Counted from the stretch's first letter, positions 9,601 to 18,502 are shown. The stretch is DNA of 41,661 nt from a bacterium (GCA_019912885.1 JAIOHV010000184.1:1-41661); one strand, 5' to 3'. Notes: generated by a model from the letters alone, not told the origin. A program made the numbers and translations.

Positions 9601-9883
9601 CTCGTCGATCCTCTATCTGTACGATGACGGGTACGGCCTCAGTACCGCTCGCGACATCACGTCGGGAGGTCCGTACAATGGCGAAGGCACATGGATCGAG
9701 ACGCCGGTCTTTGTCGCCTTCAACATGACGCCGGGCGAGTATGACGTCGACGTCGCGGCTGACGGAGGGACGCTCGAGGCAAACTTCCCCGATATTCCTG
9801 CCGGCGCCGTCGCGTTGACGATCAAGTATTTCGAAGCCCCCGAATTCGAAGCGAATCCAACCGGGACGTGGTGTACGGAATAG
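6641..9883 (+). CDS. Catalytic and repeat portion of a secreted alpha/beta-hydrolase-like esterase
   Basis: This frame has no signal peptide of its own and opens at 6611 with PGLLILHGNMTNPYG, the usual oxyanion-hole strand of an alpha/beta hydrolase. The rest of the triad is visible: nucleophile in GYSAG (Ser codon 7211-7213), acid in SGALDEAY (Asp near 7544), His in DLDHGYF (7637-7639). Several Cys pairs suit an exported enzyme. From about 8480 two related modules follow, each starting [IL]SG-x-[IV]V and containing TAETDA-x-G-[DY]-F and HLDTY / YLDTYTYH. These resemble carboxypeptidase-regulatory-like beta sandwiches, usually binding or adhesion modules. ATG 6641 is a nominal start; the gene is really the continuation of 6234-6626. 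Substrate is unknown. Confidence 0.7.
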   Translation: MTNPYGASLASSALHAWSIAESGGEDIVAFGISAPGQGVDCYDASDSLKRGADAKCRWDQDEGHWIAPKPECSMLVGVGPILPVDCGDAQGNPANPSPDDYSCEDQEQNPICFDQISAGDSMWESPTEYTEGFPDDFDDCVGGTVNYEHSMLWNFTSVAARAVNLFDKVFDAGSDADLHLTNGQLQTIGYSAGAVTGLLLNTFDNRPLATIAVSGGGALWDVINQGGAWWGHVLRSASYGATYTPDDSLDCEDLASNPQSFSAADNRACCTGLYLDPTRIAQSPDPGFTHQNPVLLVSGALDEAYPVAGYRKTIETIGTQVDIERFLIGDLDHGYFIKVPPWRLQIPPGGIPQWNIDPNTFEVFGNFDPLSLPLFQLQFAANRSRKTIAAFYQRKIASQAYLPSPDPAYSDVDVETTQAGETLYHLRSCYPSNQSPAPISVRWNVSVDEFWHVLPACGGIHDNGRYIVTEDGTSSAGEYAYNEGCYESDAYIDKCVDPLWLDTRDVFQGVNQAISGQPAPPTGYTCRDYTIEFDNGTTAPTRFWAWPEFRYFLPQSGGKFQYLVTTGELIEAMSGEDPPLDSCIRPKPQDESMDEQINNFFLAGNYYDDPPEEPDDWISGYVVEFITDEAIEGAVVEAVNNETGESFATPVTAETDAQGDFYLSGIPDGVGVVGIKVSYSGHLDTYIFHRETGMSDFAYISAPVDVIEGFADQVSVDPDLVYKGVIFGYTIAVDDTSDEPIGCAEIRFETSHPDVYYAGLDGETPALTTLRDPGDDGPQTGEGTHPDVSGFFVFDVDPGMYLASASIPGHTIDVLVPAVPAGSLVEVGIEYRVDSVSTSNHTPGWCPLDTDLSGTIVDLFPKGLLEGVTVEAVSNVDGSSFDPQVTAETDANGYFELENIPESARERVAILTSLTDYLDTYTYHVSTRDDGGEFYLVGEDDMSLLAGIRGVTPDYENKGFMVGAAYYFDGLDYEPVGCAEAIFDPSVSSILYLYDDGYGLSTARDITSGGPYNGEGTWIETPVFVAFNMTPGEYDVDVAADGGTLEANFPDIPAGAVALTIKYFEAPEFEANPTGTWCTE

Positions 9884-9900
9884 CCGTCGGCCAATTTTCG

Positions 9901-9939
9901 CGCCCATCGCCGCTTCGGCGGCGATGGGCGTGAGTTTTT
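9901..9939 (+). terminator. Rho-independent terminator of the hydrolase gene
   Basis: A perfect 13-bp stem (9901-9913 with 9918-9930) closed by a TTCG tetraloop, followed by TGAGTTTTT. It is placed 17 bases after the stop codon and before the purine genes. Confidence 0.85.
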
Positions 9940-9979
9940 CGGTTCCCGGTTTTTAAGTCCGCTCGGGGCCTCGCGCGGC

Positions 9980-10008
9980 TTTACGGGGGCGGGGTCGCGT
10001 GCTAAGTT
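9980..10008 (+). promoter_or_regulatory. Possible promoter of the purN-purH cluster
   Basis: TTTACG (9980-9985), 17 bases, TAAGTT (10003-10008). It lies between the terminator and ATG 10028. The predicted leader is only about 12 bases and contains no Shine-Dalgarno. The match to consensus is moderate. Confidence 0.3.
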
Positions 10009-10027
10009 CCGCCCGCCTTTGACCCCC

Positions 10028-10882
10028 ATGGAAAACGACTCCGCGCCCACCGGCATCACCCCGATTTACGCGCCGCAATCCGGTCGTCCGATGCGCGTCG
10101 CGGCGTTCATGTCCGGCACGGGCACGAACCTCATCAAGATCCTCGAATACCAGCAGCTTCTCGCGGCGCGCGAGGGCGAGGCGCCGTATGCGGTGACGCT
10201 CATCGTGACGGATCGCCGCGCCAGTCGCGCCGACGAAATCGGCAAGCGCTACGGCATCCCGGCCGTCATCAACGACATCGCCGAGTTCTATGCCGCGCGC
10301 GGCAAGACGGACCGCAAGGACCTGTCGCTGCGCCCGGATTTCGACCGCGCGACGCTCGCGGCGATATCGGATTTTCCGATCGACGTCGTCGCGCTGGCCG
10401 GCTACATGAGCATCGTGACCGCGCCGCTTTTGACGGACTTTCCCGGCCGCATGCTGAACGTGCATCCGGGGGACTTGCGCGTCCGCGACGCGGGACACCG
10501 GCGCTACACCGGCGCCAACGCCGTCGCCCGCGCCATCCGCGCGGGCGAGCGTTTTTTGCGGTCGTCGGTGCACCTGGTGCGCGAGCGCGTGGACTACGGC
10601 GAGCTGCTCATGCTCTCGCGGCCGATGCGCGTGGATCTGCCCGAGGGCGTGACGCCCCTGATACTCGCCCAGCCGGAAAAAAAGGAACTGCTGCGCGAGA
10701 TCGCCGACGAGAATCAGGACATGTTGAAACGTGTGGGCGACTGGGTGATCTATCCGAAAACGCTCGAGCTCGTCGCCCGCGGGCGATTCGCGTTCGACCG
10801 AAACGGACAGCTTCTTTTCGACGGGCGGCCGATCCCCGAGGGCGTGGCCCTCGAGCAGGACGCCGACGCCGATCGCCTCTGA
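10028..10882 (+). CDS. purN: PurN-like formyltransferase (phosphoribosylglycinamide formyltransferase family)
   Basis: A 284-residue protein. The core matches formyltransferases that use 10-formyltetrahydrofolate: MRVAAFMSGTGTNLIKIL near residue 21 (phosphate-binding loop), VVALAGYMSIVTAPLL about residues 121-136, the catalytic Asn/His pair in MLNVHPG (N144, H146), and the catalytic Asp in RVDYGE (about D189). It is longer than typical PurN (about 210 residues), with a C-terminal extension of roughly 80 residues, and the usual 'HPSLLP' is HPGDL. It may therefore be a specialised relative. The two genes directly downstream encode both steps of PurH, also folate-dependent, which supports a purine role. 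No clear Shine-Dalgarno precedes the ATG. Confidence 0.75.
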   Translation: MENDSAPTGITPIYAPQSGRPMRVAAFMSGTGTNLIKILEYQQLLAAREGEAPYAVTLIVTDRRASRADEIGKRYGIPAVINDIAEFYAARGKTDRKDLSLRPDFDRATLAAISDFPIDVVALAGYMSIVTAPLLTDFPGRMLNVHPGDLRVRDAGHRRYTGANAVARAIRAGERFLRSSVHLVRERVDYGELLMLSRPMRVDLPEGVTPLILAQPEKKELLREIADENQDMLKRVGDWVIYPKTLELVARGRFAFDRNGQLLFDGRPIPEGVALEQDADADRL

Positions 10883-10896
10883 TCCGGAGAATCGAC

Positions 10897-11580
10897 ATGC
10901 CCGGCAATATCGTTGACCGCATCGATGATCGTGTTCCGGTACGCACCGCGTTGATTTCCGTGTTTGACAAGACCGGCCTTGACGATCTGATCGCCGGGCT
11001 TGTCGCCGCGTGTCCGGACGTGCGCATTCTCTCGACCGGCGGCACGCATGCTTTCATCGCGAGGGCGCTTGGCGACGGCGCGGCGGCGCGGCTTTCGCAG
11101 GTCAGCGATTACACCGGCCAGCCCGAGACACAGGGGGGCCTCGTCAAGACGCTCGATTTCAGGATCTACCTCGGCTTGTTGACGGAGACCTACAACGATG
11201 CGCACCAGGCCGACATCGCGCGCACGGGCGCGTCGCCGATCGATCTCGCGGTGGTGAACCTCTATCCGTTCGGGGACGTGATCGCGCGCGACGGAACGAC
11301 GGTGGAGGAGGCGCGCGCGAACATCGACATCGGCGGGCCGTGCATGATCCGCGCGTCGGCCAAGAATTACCTGCGCGTCGCGAGCGTCACCAGCGCGGCG
11401 GACTACGGCGGGCTGCTTTCGCACCTTGCCGAAAACGGCGGCGCGACGCGCGCGGCGTATCGATTCGAACTGGCGAAAAAGGCTTTTGCCTACACCGCCG
11501 CTTACGACACGCGCATCGCCTCGTATTTGTTCAAGCACGAGGGACCCGACGTCGCCGGCATCTACACGTTCGAGGATTAG
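10897..11580 (+). CDS. purH: IMP cyclohydrolase (stand-alone PurH N-terminal domain)
   Basis: A 227-residue protein, equal to the MGS-like IMP cyclohydrolase half of bifunctional PurH, which closes FAICAR to IMP. Family motifs include ALISVFDKTGLDDL (about residues 18-31), ILSTGGTHAFI, SDYTGQPETQGGLVKTLDFRIYLG (standing for the usual V-T-x-F-P-E ... G-R-V-K-T-L-H), VVNLYPF and NIDIGGPCMIRASAKN. The start ATG follows CGGAGA by 6 bases, 14 bases after the purN stop. The transformylase half begins just one base after this TAG stop, so PurH is split into two coupled genes. Confidence 0.88.
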   Translation: MPGNIVDRIDDRVPVRTALISVFDKTGLDDLIAGLVAACPDVRILSTGGTHAFIARALGDGAAARLSQVSDYTGQPETQGGLVKTLDFRIYLGLLTETYNDAHQADIARTGASPIDLAVVNLYPFGDVIARDGTTVEEARANIDIGGPCMIRASAKNYLRVASVTSAADYGGLLSHLAENGGATRAAYRFELAKKAFAYTAAYDTRIASYLFKHEGPDVAGIYTFED

Positions 11581-11581
11581 C

Positions 11582-12835
11582 ATGACCGATCTGAAAAAGG
11601 CGTACCGCGAGATCCTGGGCGATCACTTTCCCGACAAGCTGCGCGTCGTGTATGGCGAGGGCGCCGGCGAGCAAACGCTTTTTTACGAAAAGGCGGGCTG
11701 GGAGATCGACGGAGAAATGCGCGGGCTGCGCTATGGGGAAAACCCCGGGCAGGAAGCGGCGATGTATCGCCTCGTCAACGGGCAGCTCGCGCTTGGCGAG
11801 GTGACCTCCATCGCGCCCGGCCGGCACCTGGCCTCGGACGTCGAACTTCTGCAATCCGGAAAGCACCCCGGAAAGATCAATCTGACCGACGCGGACAACG
11901 CGCTCGCGATATTGCGCTGGTTCGCCGACAGGCCGGCGTGCGTGATTTTGAAACACAACAACCCGTGCGGCGCGGCGATCGGCACGTCGCTCGCCGACGC
12001 GTACGTGAAGGCCGACATGGCCGACCGCGTCGCGGCGTTCGGCGGATGCATCGGCCTGACGCGCCCGGTTGACAAGGAGACCGCGCAGGAGATCGCCAGG
12101 CGTTACGCGGAGGTGGTCGTCGCGCCGGAATACGAGGACGGCGCGTTCGAGATCCTCGCGGCGCGCAAGAATTTGCGCATCATGCGCATCGGGCGCATGG
12201 ACCGGCTCGCGGAATTCGCGACGCAGCGGTTTGTCGATTTCAAGAGCCTCATCGACGGCGGGCTGATTTTGCAGTGGTCGCACGCGCCGGCGATCCGCAC
12301 GACGGAACAGCTTCAGCCCGCGGCGACCGAGCACAAGGGCACGAAACACGCGATCAAGCGCGAGCCGACCACGAAGGAAAAGGACGACATGCTCTTCGGC
12401 TGGCTGCTCGAAACCGGCATCACGTCAAACTCGGTCGTGTACGTGAAGGATCTCGTGACCGTCGGAATCGGAACGGGCGAGCAGGACCGCGTGGGCGTCG
12501 CCGAGATCGCGCGCGACAAGGCGTATCGCAAACTCGCCGATCGCATCTGCTTTCAGCGCCTCGGTATGTCGTTTTACGAATTGCAGGCCAGGGATCCGGA
12601 GCGTGCGCGGCAGATTCAGTCCGACGCGGCGGAATTGCGCGGCGGGATCGACGGCGCGGCGATGATCTCCGACGGGTTTTTCCCGTTCCGCGACGGCGTC
12701 GACGTGGGCCTTTCCGAGGGCGTTCGCGCCGTGATCCAGCCCGGCGGATCGGTGAACGATTATCAGGTCATCGAGGCGTGCAACGAGGTCGGCGCGACGA
12801 TGGTTTTCACCGGCGAGCGCCTGTTCAAGCACTAG
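11582..12835 (+). CDS. purH: AICAR transformylase (stand-alone PurH C-terminal domain)
   Basis: 417 residues from ATG 11582; the longer open frame to 11426 lies inside the upstream gene and is not used. It transfers the formyl group of 10-formyl-THF to AICAR. Family signatures are RYGENPGQEAAMYR, KINLTDADNALAILRWF, ILKHNNPCGAAIG (catalytic Lys-His region), AFGGCIGLTRPVD, a C-terminal SDGFFPFRDGVD, and VIQPGGSVNDYQVIEACNEVGATMVFTGERLFKH at the end, spanning the usual length of this domain. Gene order purN-like, cyclohydrolase, transformylase with 1-14 base gaps implies one transcript. No strong terminator follows; a weak 5-bp hairpin with T-run lies at 12995-13015. Confidence 0.9.
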   Translation: MTDLKKAYREILGDHFPDKLRVVYGEGAGEQTLFYEKAGWEIDGEMRGLRYGENPGQEAAMYRLVNGQLALGEVTSIAPGRHLASDVELLQSGKHPGKINLTDADNALAILRWFADRPACVILKHNNPCGAAIGTSLADAYVKADMADRVAAFGGCIGLTRPVDKETAQEIARRYAEVVVAPEYEDGAFEILAARKNLRIMRIGRMDRLAEFATQRFVDFKSLIDGGLILQWSHAPAIRTTEQLQPAATEHKGTKHAIKREPTTKEKDDMLFGWLLETGITSNSVVYVKDLVTVGIGTGEQDRVGVAEIARDKAYRKLADRICFQRLGMSFYELQARDPERARQIQSDAAELRGGIDGAAMISDGFFPFRDGVDVGLSEGVRAVIQPGGSVNDYQVIEACNEVGATMVFTGERLFKH

Positions 12836-12937
12836 GCGAAACGCGCCGCGGCCGCCCGGGAACCACGGCTCAGAGGTCAGGCCCAGCCCCAAAAGGCGGT
12901 CCTTGTCGGAAAAATCGGCGAAATGTGGCCGATTCGA

Positions 12938-12967
12938 TTGAAAAATCATGTATTAACGTGTTATAAA
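12938..12967 (+). promoter_or_regulatory. Promoter for the pcnB-like gene
   Basis: TTGAAA (12938-12943), 18 bases, TATAAA (12962-12967) in an AT-rich island. A transcription start near 12974 would exclude the in-frame TTG at 12969 as the start codon and favours TTG 13014 or GTG 13062. Confidence 0.5.
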
Positions 12968-13013
12968 CTTGCGCGTTCGGCGGTTGGGATTTGACCGCCG
13001 GAAAGGCGGATTT

Positions 13014-14411
13014 TTGGAACTTGAACGCGCTTTAGAAAGTCAGGGCGAGGAGCCGCGGCCGGTGATCGTTCCGCGTGGCCGTCATTCGATTTCCCGGCGG
13101 GACATCGATGAGGACGCGCTGAAGGTCATGTACCGCCTTCGCAAGCACGGCTACCTCGCTTATCTCGTCGGCGGCGGCGTGCGCGACATCCTGCTTGAAC
13201 GCCGGCCCAAGGACTTCGATATCGCCACGGACGCGCGGCCCGAGGAGGTGCGCGCGATCTTTCGCAACTCGCGGCTGATCGGCCGGCGTTTTCAGCTTGT
13301 CCACGTCTTTTTTTTCGGCGGCAAGATCATCGAGGTTTCGACGTTTCGCAGGTCCGTTCCCTTCGCGGACGACGAGGATCCGTGCCCCGAGAGCGAGCAG
13401 AAAAAACGCCAACTGCCCTCGACGGAAAATACATTCGGATCGGCGTATGAAGACGCGATGCGCCGCGACATCACGATCAACGCGCTTTTTTATAATATCG
13501 AAGATTTTTCCATTATCGATTACGTGGGCGGCATGGACGATCTGCGCGCGGGCGTCATCCGCGCGGTCGGCTGCCCGCACCGCAGCTTCGGCGAGGACCC
13601 CGTCCGGATGTTGCGCGTCATCCGCCATGCCGCGCGCACGGGTTTTGAGATCGACGCCAACACGCGCGACGCCATCGCGATGCATCGCGAAAAGATCTGC
13701 CGTTGCGCCGCCGCGCGCGTGCGCGAGGAATTTCTGCGTGAGTTGCGCGGGGGCGTGTCGCGCCGCAGCTTCGAACTGATGATGGAAACGGGCTTTCTCG
13801 CGCACCTGTTCCCGGCGTACGCGCCGATCCTCTCCGGACCCGACGGCGCCGAGACCACCGATTACCTGCTTTCCAATCTCCAGGGGATCGACCGGCTTGT
13901 AGCCGCGGGCGAAAACCTGCCCGACCCGATGCTCGTGTCCGCTTTGGTCGCGCCCTTTGTGGTGCACCATCACGTGATGGAACGCGCCGAGGGCGTCAAG
14001 CGCCTCGCGTCGTTCGTGCACGACGATGTGCGCGAGACGATCCGCCCGATCATCCGCGATTTCGGACTTTCCCGCGGCCATGCCGAGGCGATCTGCCAGA
14101 ACATCACCGGCAAGATGCTGCTGACGCACTACGCCGACCTGGACAGGGAAATCCCGCGTTCGCTTTGGGCCAAGAGCTACTTTCTCGACGGTTTCACGCT
14201 TTATCGCATCGAAGCCGAAGGGCGTGACCAGCCGATCGGGCCGCGCGTCGCCCAGGCGGCGGCAAAGGCGGAAGAGCGCCTGCGTCAATCGCGTCTTGCC
14301 AACGGGCACGCAGACGACGATCCCGGCGAGCGGCCAAAACGATCCCGCTCGCGCGGCGGGCGCGGACGGCGCCGCCGCCGGCCGCCGGCCTCGACGGACG
14401 CGGCGTCCTGA
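13014..14411 (+). CDS. pcnB: Poly(A) polymerase / CCA-adding-type nucleotidyltransferase (PcnB-like)
   Basis: About 465 residues. The class II nucleotidyltransferase head is clear: HGYLAYLVGGGVRDILL, KDFDIATDA (metal-binding Asp pair), a RRFQLVHVFF strand, and RRDITINALFYNI, then an RNA-binding helical body (EDPVRMLRVIRHAARTGFEI). The segment RPVIVPRGRHSISRRDIDEDALKVMYRL matches the N-terminal lead of E. coli PcnB rather than CCA enzymes. The C-terminus is a basic Arg/Ser/Gly tail like that of PcnB, suited to RNA binding. The start is uncertain: TTG 13014 keeps the PcnB-like lead and follows AAAGGCGG; GTG 13062 is the alternative. Poly(A) polymerase is favoured over CCA transferase, from these features only. 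Confidence 0.82.
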   Translation: MELERALESQGEEPRPVIVPRGRHSISRRDIDEDALKVMYRLRKHGYLAYLVGGGVRDILLERRPKDFDIATDARPEEVRAIFRNSRLIGRRFQLVHVFFFGGKIIEVSTFRRSVPFADDEDPCPESEQKKRQLPSTENTFGSAYEDAMRRDITINALFYNIEDFSIIDYVGGMDDLRAGVIRAVGCPHRSFGEDPVRMLRVIRHAARTGFEIDANTRDAIAMHREKICRCAAARVREEFLRELRGGVSRRSFELMMETGFLAHLFPAYAPILSGPDGAETTDYLLSNLQGIDRLVAAGENLPDPMLVSALVAPFVVHHHVMERAEGVKRLASFVHDDVRETIRPIIRDFGLSRGHAEAICQNITGKMLLTHYADLDREIPRSLWAKSYFLDGFTLYRIEAEGRDQPIGPRVAQAAAKAEERLRQSRLANGHADDDPGERPKRSRSRGGRGRRRRRPPASTDAAS

Positions 14412-14485
14412 TTTTGCAGTCGGCAGGGTATCCGCGGGTGACGCCGATGACGCGGATTTTCTGAAGGTTTTTTCGATTGGGCGCG

Positions 14486-14541
14486 CGATCTTGTCCATTT
14501 GGCCGATCGTGCCCATATTGTCCATCGGGTTCCATTCACGC
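14486..14541 (+). repeat. Degenerate 9-bp tandem array (GTCCATC family)
   Basis: The gap before the M23 peptidase gene reads as successive 9-mers with core GTCCAT (TTGTCCATT, TGGCCGATC, GTGCCCATA, TTGTCCATC, GGGTTCCAT). The same unit recurs at 18398-18452 and, inverted, at 31757-31796. It ends a few bases before the start codon. Confidence 0.6.
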
Positions 14542-15513
14542 ATGAGCAAAAAGCCCAACGATCGCCTGACCATCCTGATCCTCCCGCAGGGCGAGGGTGC
14601 GCCCCGGCGTCTTGAGATCCGGCGTTCGACGATCACGCGCGTGGCGATGGCCGCGGGTCTTGCGGCGCTCGGTTTCGGCGTCGGCGTGCTGGATTACGTC
14701 AGTGCGCGCATGGAGCTGGCTGTCGCCGAGCGCCAGACGGGCGATCTGAAAAAGCAGGTGCGCCGCGAGCGCCAGGGCGTGGAAGAGCGCCAGCGCCAAC
14801 TCGCCGTACTGCGTGACGAGGTCATGAAACTGCGCCGCGCCGTCACCGCGACGGCCGGCCTCGAGCGAGACATCCGCCGCGAGCAGGGCATCGCCGCTTA
14901 CGGCGAGCCGCTGATCGCCACCGGCGGCGTGGACGCGAAACTCCCGCTTGACGACAGCTTCGAGACGCACGACATCGTGCGGATGCGACAGGCGATGGCG
15001 GCGATCGCCCGGGACAGCGAGGAAAATTTCGCGGGCCTGACGAAGCTTCGCCGCTATTTCCGGAGCCGGCGCGGTGAGATTGCTGATCGCCCGTCGATGT
15101 GGCCGGTGCGCGGATGGGTGACCAGCGAGTTCGGCGTGCGCTCCAGCCCGTTCACGGGCGAGATCGGAATGCACGAAGGGCTCGATATCGCCGCGCCGAT
15201 CGGCACCGTCATCAATGCACCGGCCGCCGGACGCGCGATTTTCGTCGGCCATCATCCGGGATTCGGCAACTACATCGTCGTCGATCACGGCGGCGGCGTC
15301 ACGACGCATTACGGGCATCTGGCGCAGACGCTGGCGACCGAAGGCGCGCCCGTCGAGCGCGGCACGCCGCTTGGCCTTGTCGGAAGCACGGGCCGGTCCA
15401 CGGGCCCGCACCTGCACTACGAGGTGCGCGTCATGGATATCCCCGTCAACCCGCACGGATACCTGCCGGCGTACCTCGCCGAAATCGCGCCCGCGAGTCC
15501 GCAAGGCCCGTAG
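14542..15513 (+). CDS. Membrane-anchored M23 (LytM-type) peptidase with coiled coil
   Basis: 323 residues from ATG 14542; the upstream open frame overlaps pcnB and is rejected. A cytoplasmic lead of about 30 residues is followed by one membrane segment (VAMAAGLAALGFGVGVLDYV, about residues 34-53). A heptad-rich coiled coil follows (ERQTGDLKKQVRRERQGVEE ... LRDEVMKLRRAV, about residues 62-105). The C-terminal LytM domain begins with RGWVTSEFGVRSSPF and has metal ligands in GMHEGLDIAA (His, Asp) and GPHLHYEV (HxH), with all zinc ligands present. It probably acts on periplasmic peptidoglycan cross-links. secA follows after 78 bases. Confidence 0.88.
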   Translation: MSKKPNDRLTILILPQGEGAPRRLEIRRSTITRVAMAAGLAALGFGVGVLDYVSARMELAVAERQTGDLKKQVRRERQGVEERQRQLAVLRDEVMKLRRAVTATAGLERDIRREQGIAAYGEPLIATGGVDAKLPLDDSFETHDIVRMRQAMAAIARDSEENFAGLTKLRRYFRSRRGEIADRPSMWPVRGWVTSEFGVRSSPFTGEIGMHEGLDIAAPIGTVINAPAAGRAIFVGHHPGFGNYIVVDHGGGVTTHYGHLAQTLATEGAPVERGTPLGLVGSTGRSTGPHLHYEVRVMDIPVNPHGYLPAYLAEIAPASPQGP

Positions 15514-15591
15514 CCGTCCGTCGCGGATCGCGGCGCGCACTCCGTTCGACAACCCAAAACCCGACGCGACCTCAACGAGGCGGATTCGACC

Positions 15592-18309
15592 ATGGCTTCC
15601 ATCATTTCCTCGATCTTCGGCACGAAAAACGATCGCGAGATCAAGCGGCTCCGCAAGATCGCCGAGCAGATCGGCACGCTCGAGCCGGATATCCAGTCCC
15701 TTTCCGACGAGCGGCTTCAAAAAAAGACGGACGAGTTTCGCGAGCGCCTGACCCGGGGCGAAACCGTCGAGGACATCCTGCCCGAGGCGTTCGCCGTCGT
15801 GCGCGAGGCGGCCAAACGCGCGCTCGGCATGCGGCCGTTCGACGTGCAGCTCATCGGCGGCCTCGTCCTGCACGAGGGCCGGATCGCCGAGATGAAAACC
15901 GGCGAGGGCAAGACGCTTGTCGCCACGCTGCCCGTCTATCTCAACGCGCTGACCGGCGAGGGCGTGCACGTCGTGACGGTCAACGACTACCTCGCCCGCC
16001 GCGACGCGGAGTGGATGGGGCGCGTTTACCGCTTTCTCGGGCTCACCGTCGGCACGATCTATCACGGTCTTTCCGACGTGGAGCGGCGCGAGGCGTACGC
16101 GTGCGACGTCACTTACGCCACCAACAACGAGCTGGGATTCGACTATCTGCGCGACAACATGAAGCTGAATCCCACGTCGTTCGTGCAGCGCGGATTCCAT
16201 TTCGCCGTGGTGGACGAGGTCGATTCGATTCTGGTGGACGAAGCGCGCACGCCGCTCATCATCTCCGGCGCGACGGAGGATTCGACCGACAAATATTACG
16301 TCATCGACCGCGTCATCCCGCGCCTTGGCAAGGACGAGGATTACACCGTCGACGAGAAGCACCGCTCCTCGATTCTCACCGAGTCCGGAGTCGAGCGCGT
16401 GCAAAGCGCGCTCGGCGTCGAGAACATCTACGACCCGGACCAGATCGAGACGCTTCACCACGTGCAGCAGGCGCTGAAGGCGCACACGCTTTTCGCGCGC
16501 GACAAGGATTACGTGGTCAAGGACGGCGAGGTCATCATCGTCGACGAGTTCACCGGCCGTCTCATGCCCGGTCGGCGCTACTCCGACGGCCTGCACCAGG
16601 CGCTGGAGGCGAAGGAGGGCGTCACGATCGAGAACGAAACGCAGACCCTCGCCTCGATCACGTTCCAGAATTTCTTCCGCATGTACGACAAGCTCTCGGG
16701 CATGACCGGCACGGCGGACACGGAGGCGGTGGAGTTCAAGAAAATCTACGACCTGGATGTCGTTGTCGTTCCGACGCACATGCCGATGATCCGCGAGGAC
16801 GAGGCGGACACGATCTACCGCAGCGCCAAGGAGAAATTCAACGCGGTGGTGCGTCACATCAAGGAGACGAACGAAAAGGGTCAGCCGATGCTCGTCGGCA
16901 CCATCAGCATCGAGAAAAACGAGATGCTCTCCCTGATGCTCAAACGCGCGGGGGTGCCCCACGAAATTCTGAACGCCAAGAACCACGGGCGCGAGGCGGA
17001 GATCGTCGCGCAGGCGGGGCGCAAGGGCGCGGTGACGCTGGCGACGAACATGGCCGGCCGCGGCACGGACATCGTGCTTGGCGGCAACGCGAAGTTCATG
17101 GCGATCAGCCAGTGGCGCAAGGATCACGACGACGGCGCGGTCCTCGACGAGGATTCCGGCGAGTACAAGGCGATCCTGGCGGAGAAGAAAAAGCTCTGCG
17201 ACGCCGAACGCGAAGAGGTGCTGAAACTCGGCGGGCTTTACGTGATCGGCACGGAGCGCCATGAGTCGCGCCGAATCGACAACCAGCTTCGCGGCCGTTC
17301 CGGGCGCCAGGGGGATCCGGGCGCGTCGGTGTTTTATCTGGCGCTCGACGACGACCTGATGCGCATCTTCGGCTCCGAGCGCATGGACAGCATGCTCGCG
17401 CGCCTCGGCGTGAAGGAAGACGAGCCGATCTTCCACCCGTGGATCAGCAAGGCGATCGAAAACGCGCAAAAGAAGGTCGAGGGCCACAATTTCGACATCC
17501 GCAAGCGCCTTCTCGAATACGACGACGTCATGAACAAACAGCGCGAGGTCGTATATGAGCAGCGCCGGCGCGTATTGACCGGCGAGGATCTCGCCGAGGA
17601 GTATCTCGGCGCGATCGAGGACATCGCGTCAGGCCAGGTGGCGGAGTTCATCGACGAGAAGACATATCCCGAGGAATGGCCGTGGGAGGAATTGCGCGAG
17701 GTGTTCCGCTCGCGCTTTGGCGCGGAGCTTCCGGCCTACGACGAGGAGGCGCGCCTTGGCATGACGCCCGAGGCCGTGCGCGAGGATGCCATCGCCGCGG
17801 TAAAGGCGGCCTACCAGGCCAAGGAAAGGGAAGTCGGCGAGACGATCATGCGCGACGCGGAGCGCTTCTTCCTGTTGACGACGATCGACGTCAACTGGAA
17901 GGACCATCTGCTCAATATGGACCATCTGCGCGACGGCATCGGGCTGCGCGGTTATGGCCAGATCAATCCGCTGCTCGCGTACAAGAAGGAAGGTTTCGAC
18001 ATGTTCGAGGATATGGGCAACCGCATCCGCGAACAGGCGCTCGAAAAGATTTTGCGCTTCGAGGTGAAAGAGCCGGACGAACAAATGTTTCAGCGGCGGC
18101 GGCGCGCGCCGGCCCGGCCTCTCAGTTACGGGCGCGAGGCGCTGGTACGGCAGCAAGCGCGCGAAGCGACGCCGGAAAAATCCAAGGGCGTCACCGTGCG
18201 GCGCGCGGCGGCGAAGGTTGGCCCGAACGATCCGTGCCCGTGCGGCTCCGGGAAAAAGTACAAGAAATGCTGCCGCGACAAGGACAAGGCCGCGGGCCTC
18301 GCGGTGTGA
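15592..18309 (+). CDS. secA: Protein translocase ATPase SecA
   Basis: 905 residues, close to E. coli SecA (901). The motor that pushes preproteins through SecYEG; it fits a genome so rich in exported lipoproteins. Walker A is MKTGEGKT (GEGKT about residues 104-108). The Walker B region is [21 protein letters not shown] near residue 208. The second helicase domain has [14 protein letters not shown] and [15 protein letters not shown]-terminal zinc-binding tail ([18 protein letters not shown]) is intact, so it can bind SecB or ribosomes in the usual way. Start ATG 15592 is preceded by GAGGCGG. No frameshift or missing motif was seen. Confidence 0.97.
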   Translation: MASIISSIFGTKNDREIKRLRKIAEQIGTLEPDIQSLSDERLQKKTDEFRERLTRGETVEDILPEAFAVVREAAKRALGMRPFDVQLIGGLVLHEGRIAEMKTGEGKTLVATLPVYLNALTGEGVHVVTVNDYLARRDAEWMGRVYRFLGLTVGTIYHGLSDVERREAYACDVTYATNNELGFDYLRDNMKLNPTSFVQRGFHFAVVDEVDSILVDEARTPLIISGATEDSTDKYYVIDRVIPRLGKDEDYTVDEKHRSSILTESGVERVQSALGVENIYDPDQIETLHHVQQALKAHTLFARDKDYVVKDGEVIIVDEFTGRLMPGRRYSDGLHQALEAKEGVTIENETQTLASITFQNFFRMYDKLSGMTGTADTEAVEFKKIYDLDVVVVPTHMPMIREDEADTIYRSAKEKFNAVVRHIKETNEKGQPMLVGTISIEKNEMLSLMLKRAGVPHEILNAKNHGREAEIVAQAGRKGAVTLATNMAGRGTDIVLGGNAKFMAISQWRKDHDDGAVLDEDSGEYKAILAEKKKLCDAEREEVLKLGGLYVIGTERHESRRIDNQLRGRSGRQGDPGASVFYLALDDDLMRIFGSERMDSMLARLGVKEDEPIFHPWISKAIENAQKKVEGHNFDIRKRLLEYDDVMNKQREVVYEQRRRVLTGEDLAEEYLGAIEDIASGQVAEFIDEKTYPEEWPWEELREVFRSRFGAELPAYDEEARLGMTPEAVREDAIAAVKAAYQAKEREVGETIMRDAERFFLLTTIDVNWKDHLLNMDHLRDGIGLRGYGQINPLLAYKKEGFDMFEDMGNRIREQALEKILRFEVKEPDEQMFQRRRRAPARPLSYGREALVRQQAREATPEKSKGVTVRRAAAKVGPNDPCPCGSGKKYKKCCRDKDKAAGLAV

Positions 18310-18314
18310 CGGAG

Positions 18315-18375
18315 AAGGCTGGGACGCTGGAAGGCTGGAAGGCTGAAAGGCTGAAACGCTCGAAGGCCATCGCAA
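18315..18375 (+). repeat. 8-bp tandem array with GGCCATCGCAA end tag
   Basis: Directly after the secA stop come octamers GGCTGGGA, CGCTGGAA, GGCTGGAA, GGCTGAAA, GGCTGAAA, CGCTCGAA, ending in GGCCATCGCAA (18365-18375). One of six copies of this family in the window. It runs in the sense direction of secA and faces an inverted copy at 18503-18570. Confidence 0.75.
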
Positions 18376-18397
18376 TGGGCGCGCGGATCTGCGTTCG

Positions 18398-18452
18398 CGC
18401 AGTCCATTTTGTCCATCCTGTCCATCAAGTCCATCGTGTCCATCGGGCACGC
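18398..18452 (+). repeat. 9-bp tandem array (NNGTCCATC)
   Basis: Five or six consecutive 9-mers, CAGTCCATT, TTGTCCATC, CTGTCCATC, AAGTCCATC, GTGTCCATC: the first two bases vary while GTCCATC is kept. It lies between two inverted 8-bp arrays in the 326-base gap between secA and the VOC gene. Confidence 0.75.
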
Positions 18453-18502
18453 GCGGGGTCACGGCGTTCGCTTTTTTCGTGCGAGGACGCGCCGCCGTGA
18501 TC

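Noticed and set aside
12995-13015. Terminator after the purH transformylase gene
   Set aside because: The stem has only five base pairs and lies downstream of a good promoter for the next gene. Too weak to call.
14536-17487. 983-codon minus-strand open frame opposite the M23 peptidase and SecA
   Set aside because: It is antisense to two well-recognised genes. The protein is a His/Arg/Val-rich shadow with no domain; long antisense frames are expected at this GC content.
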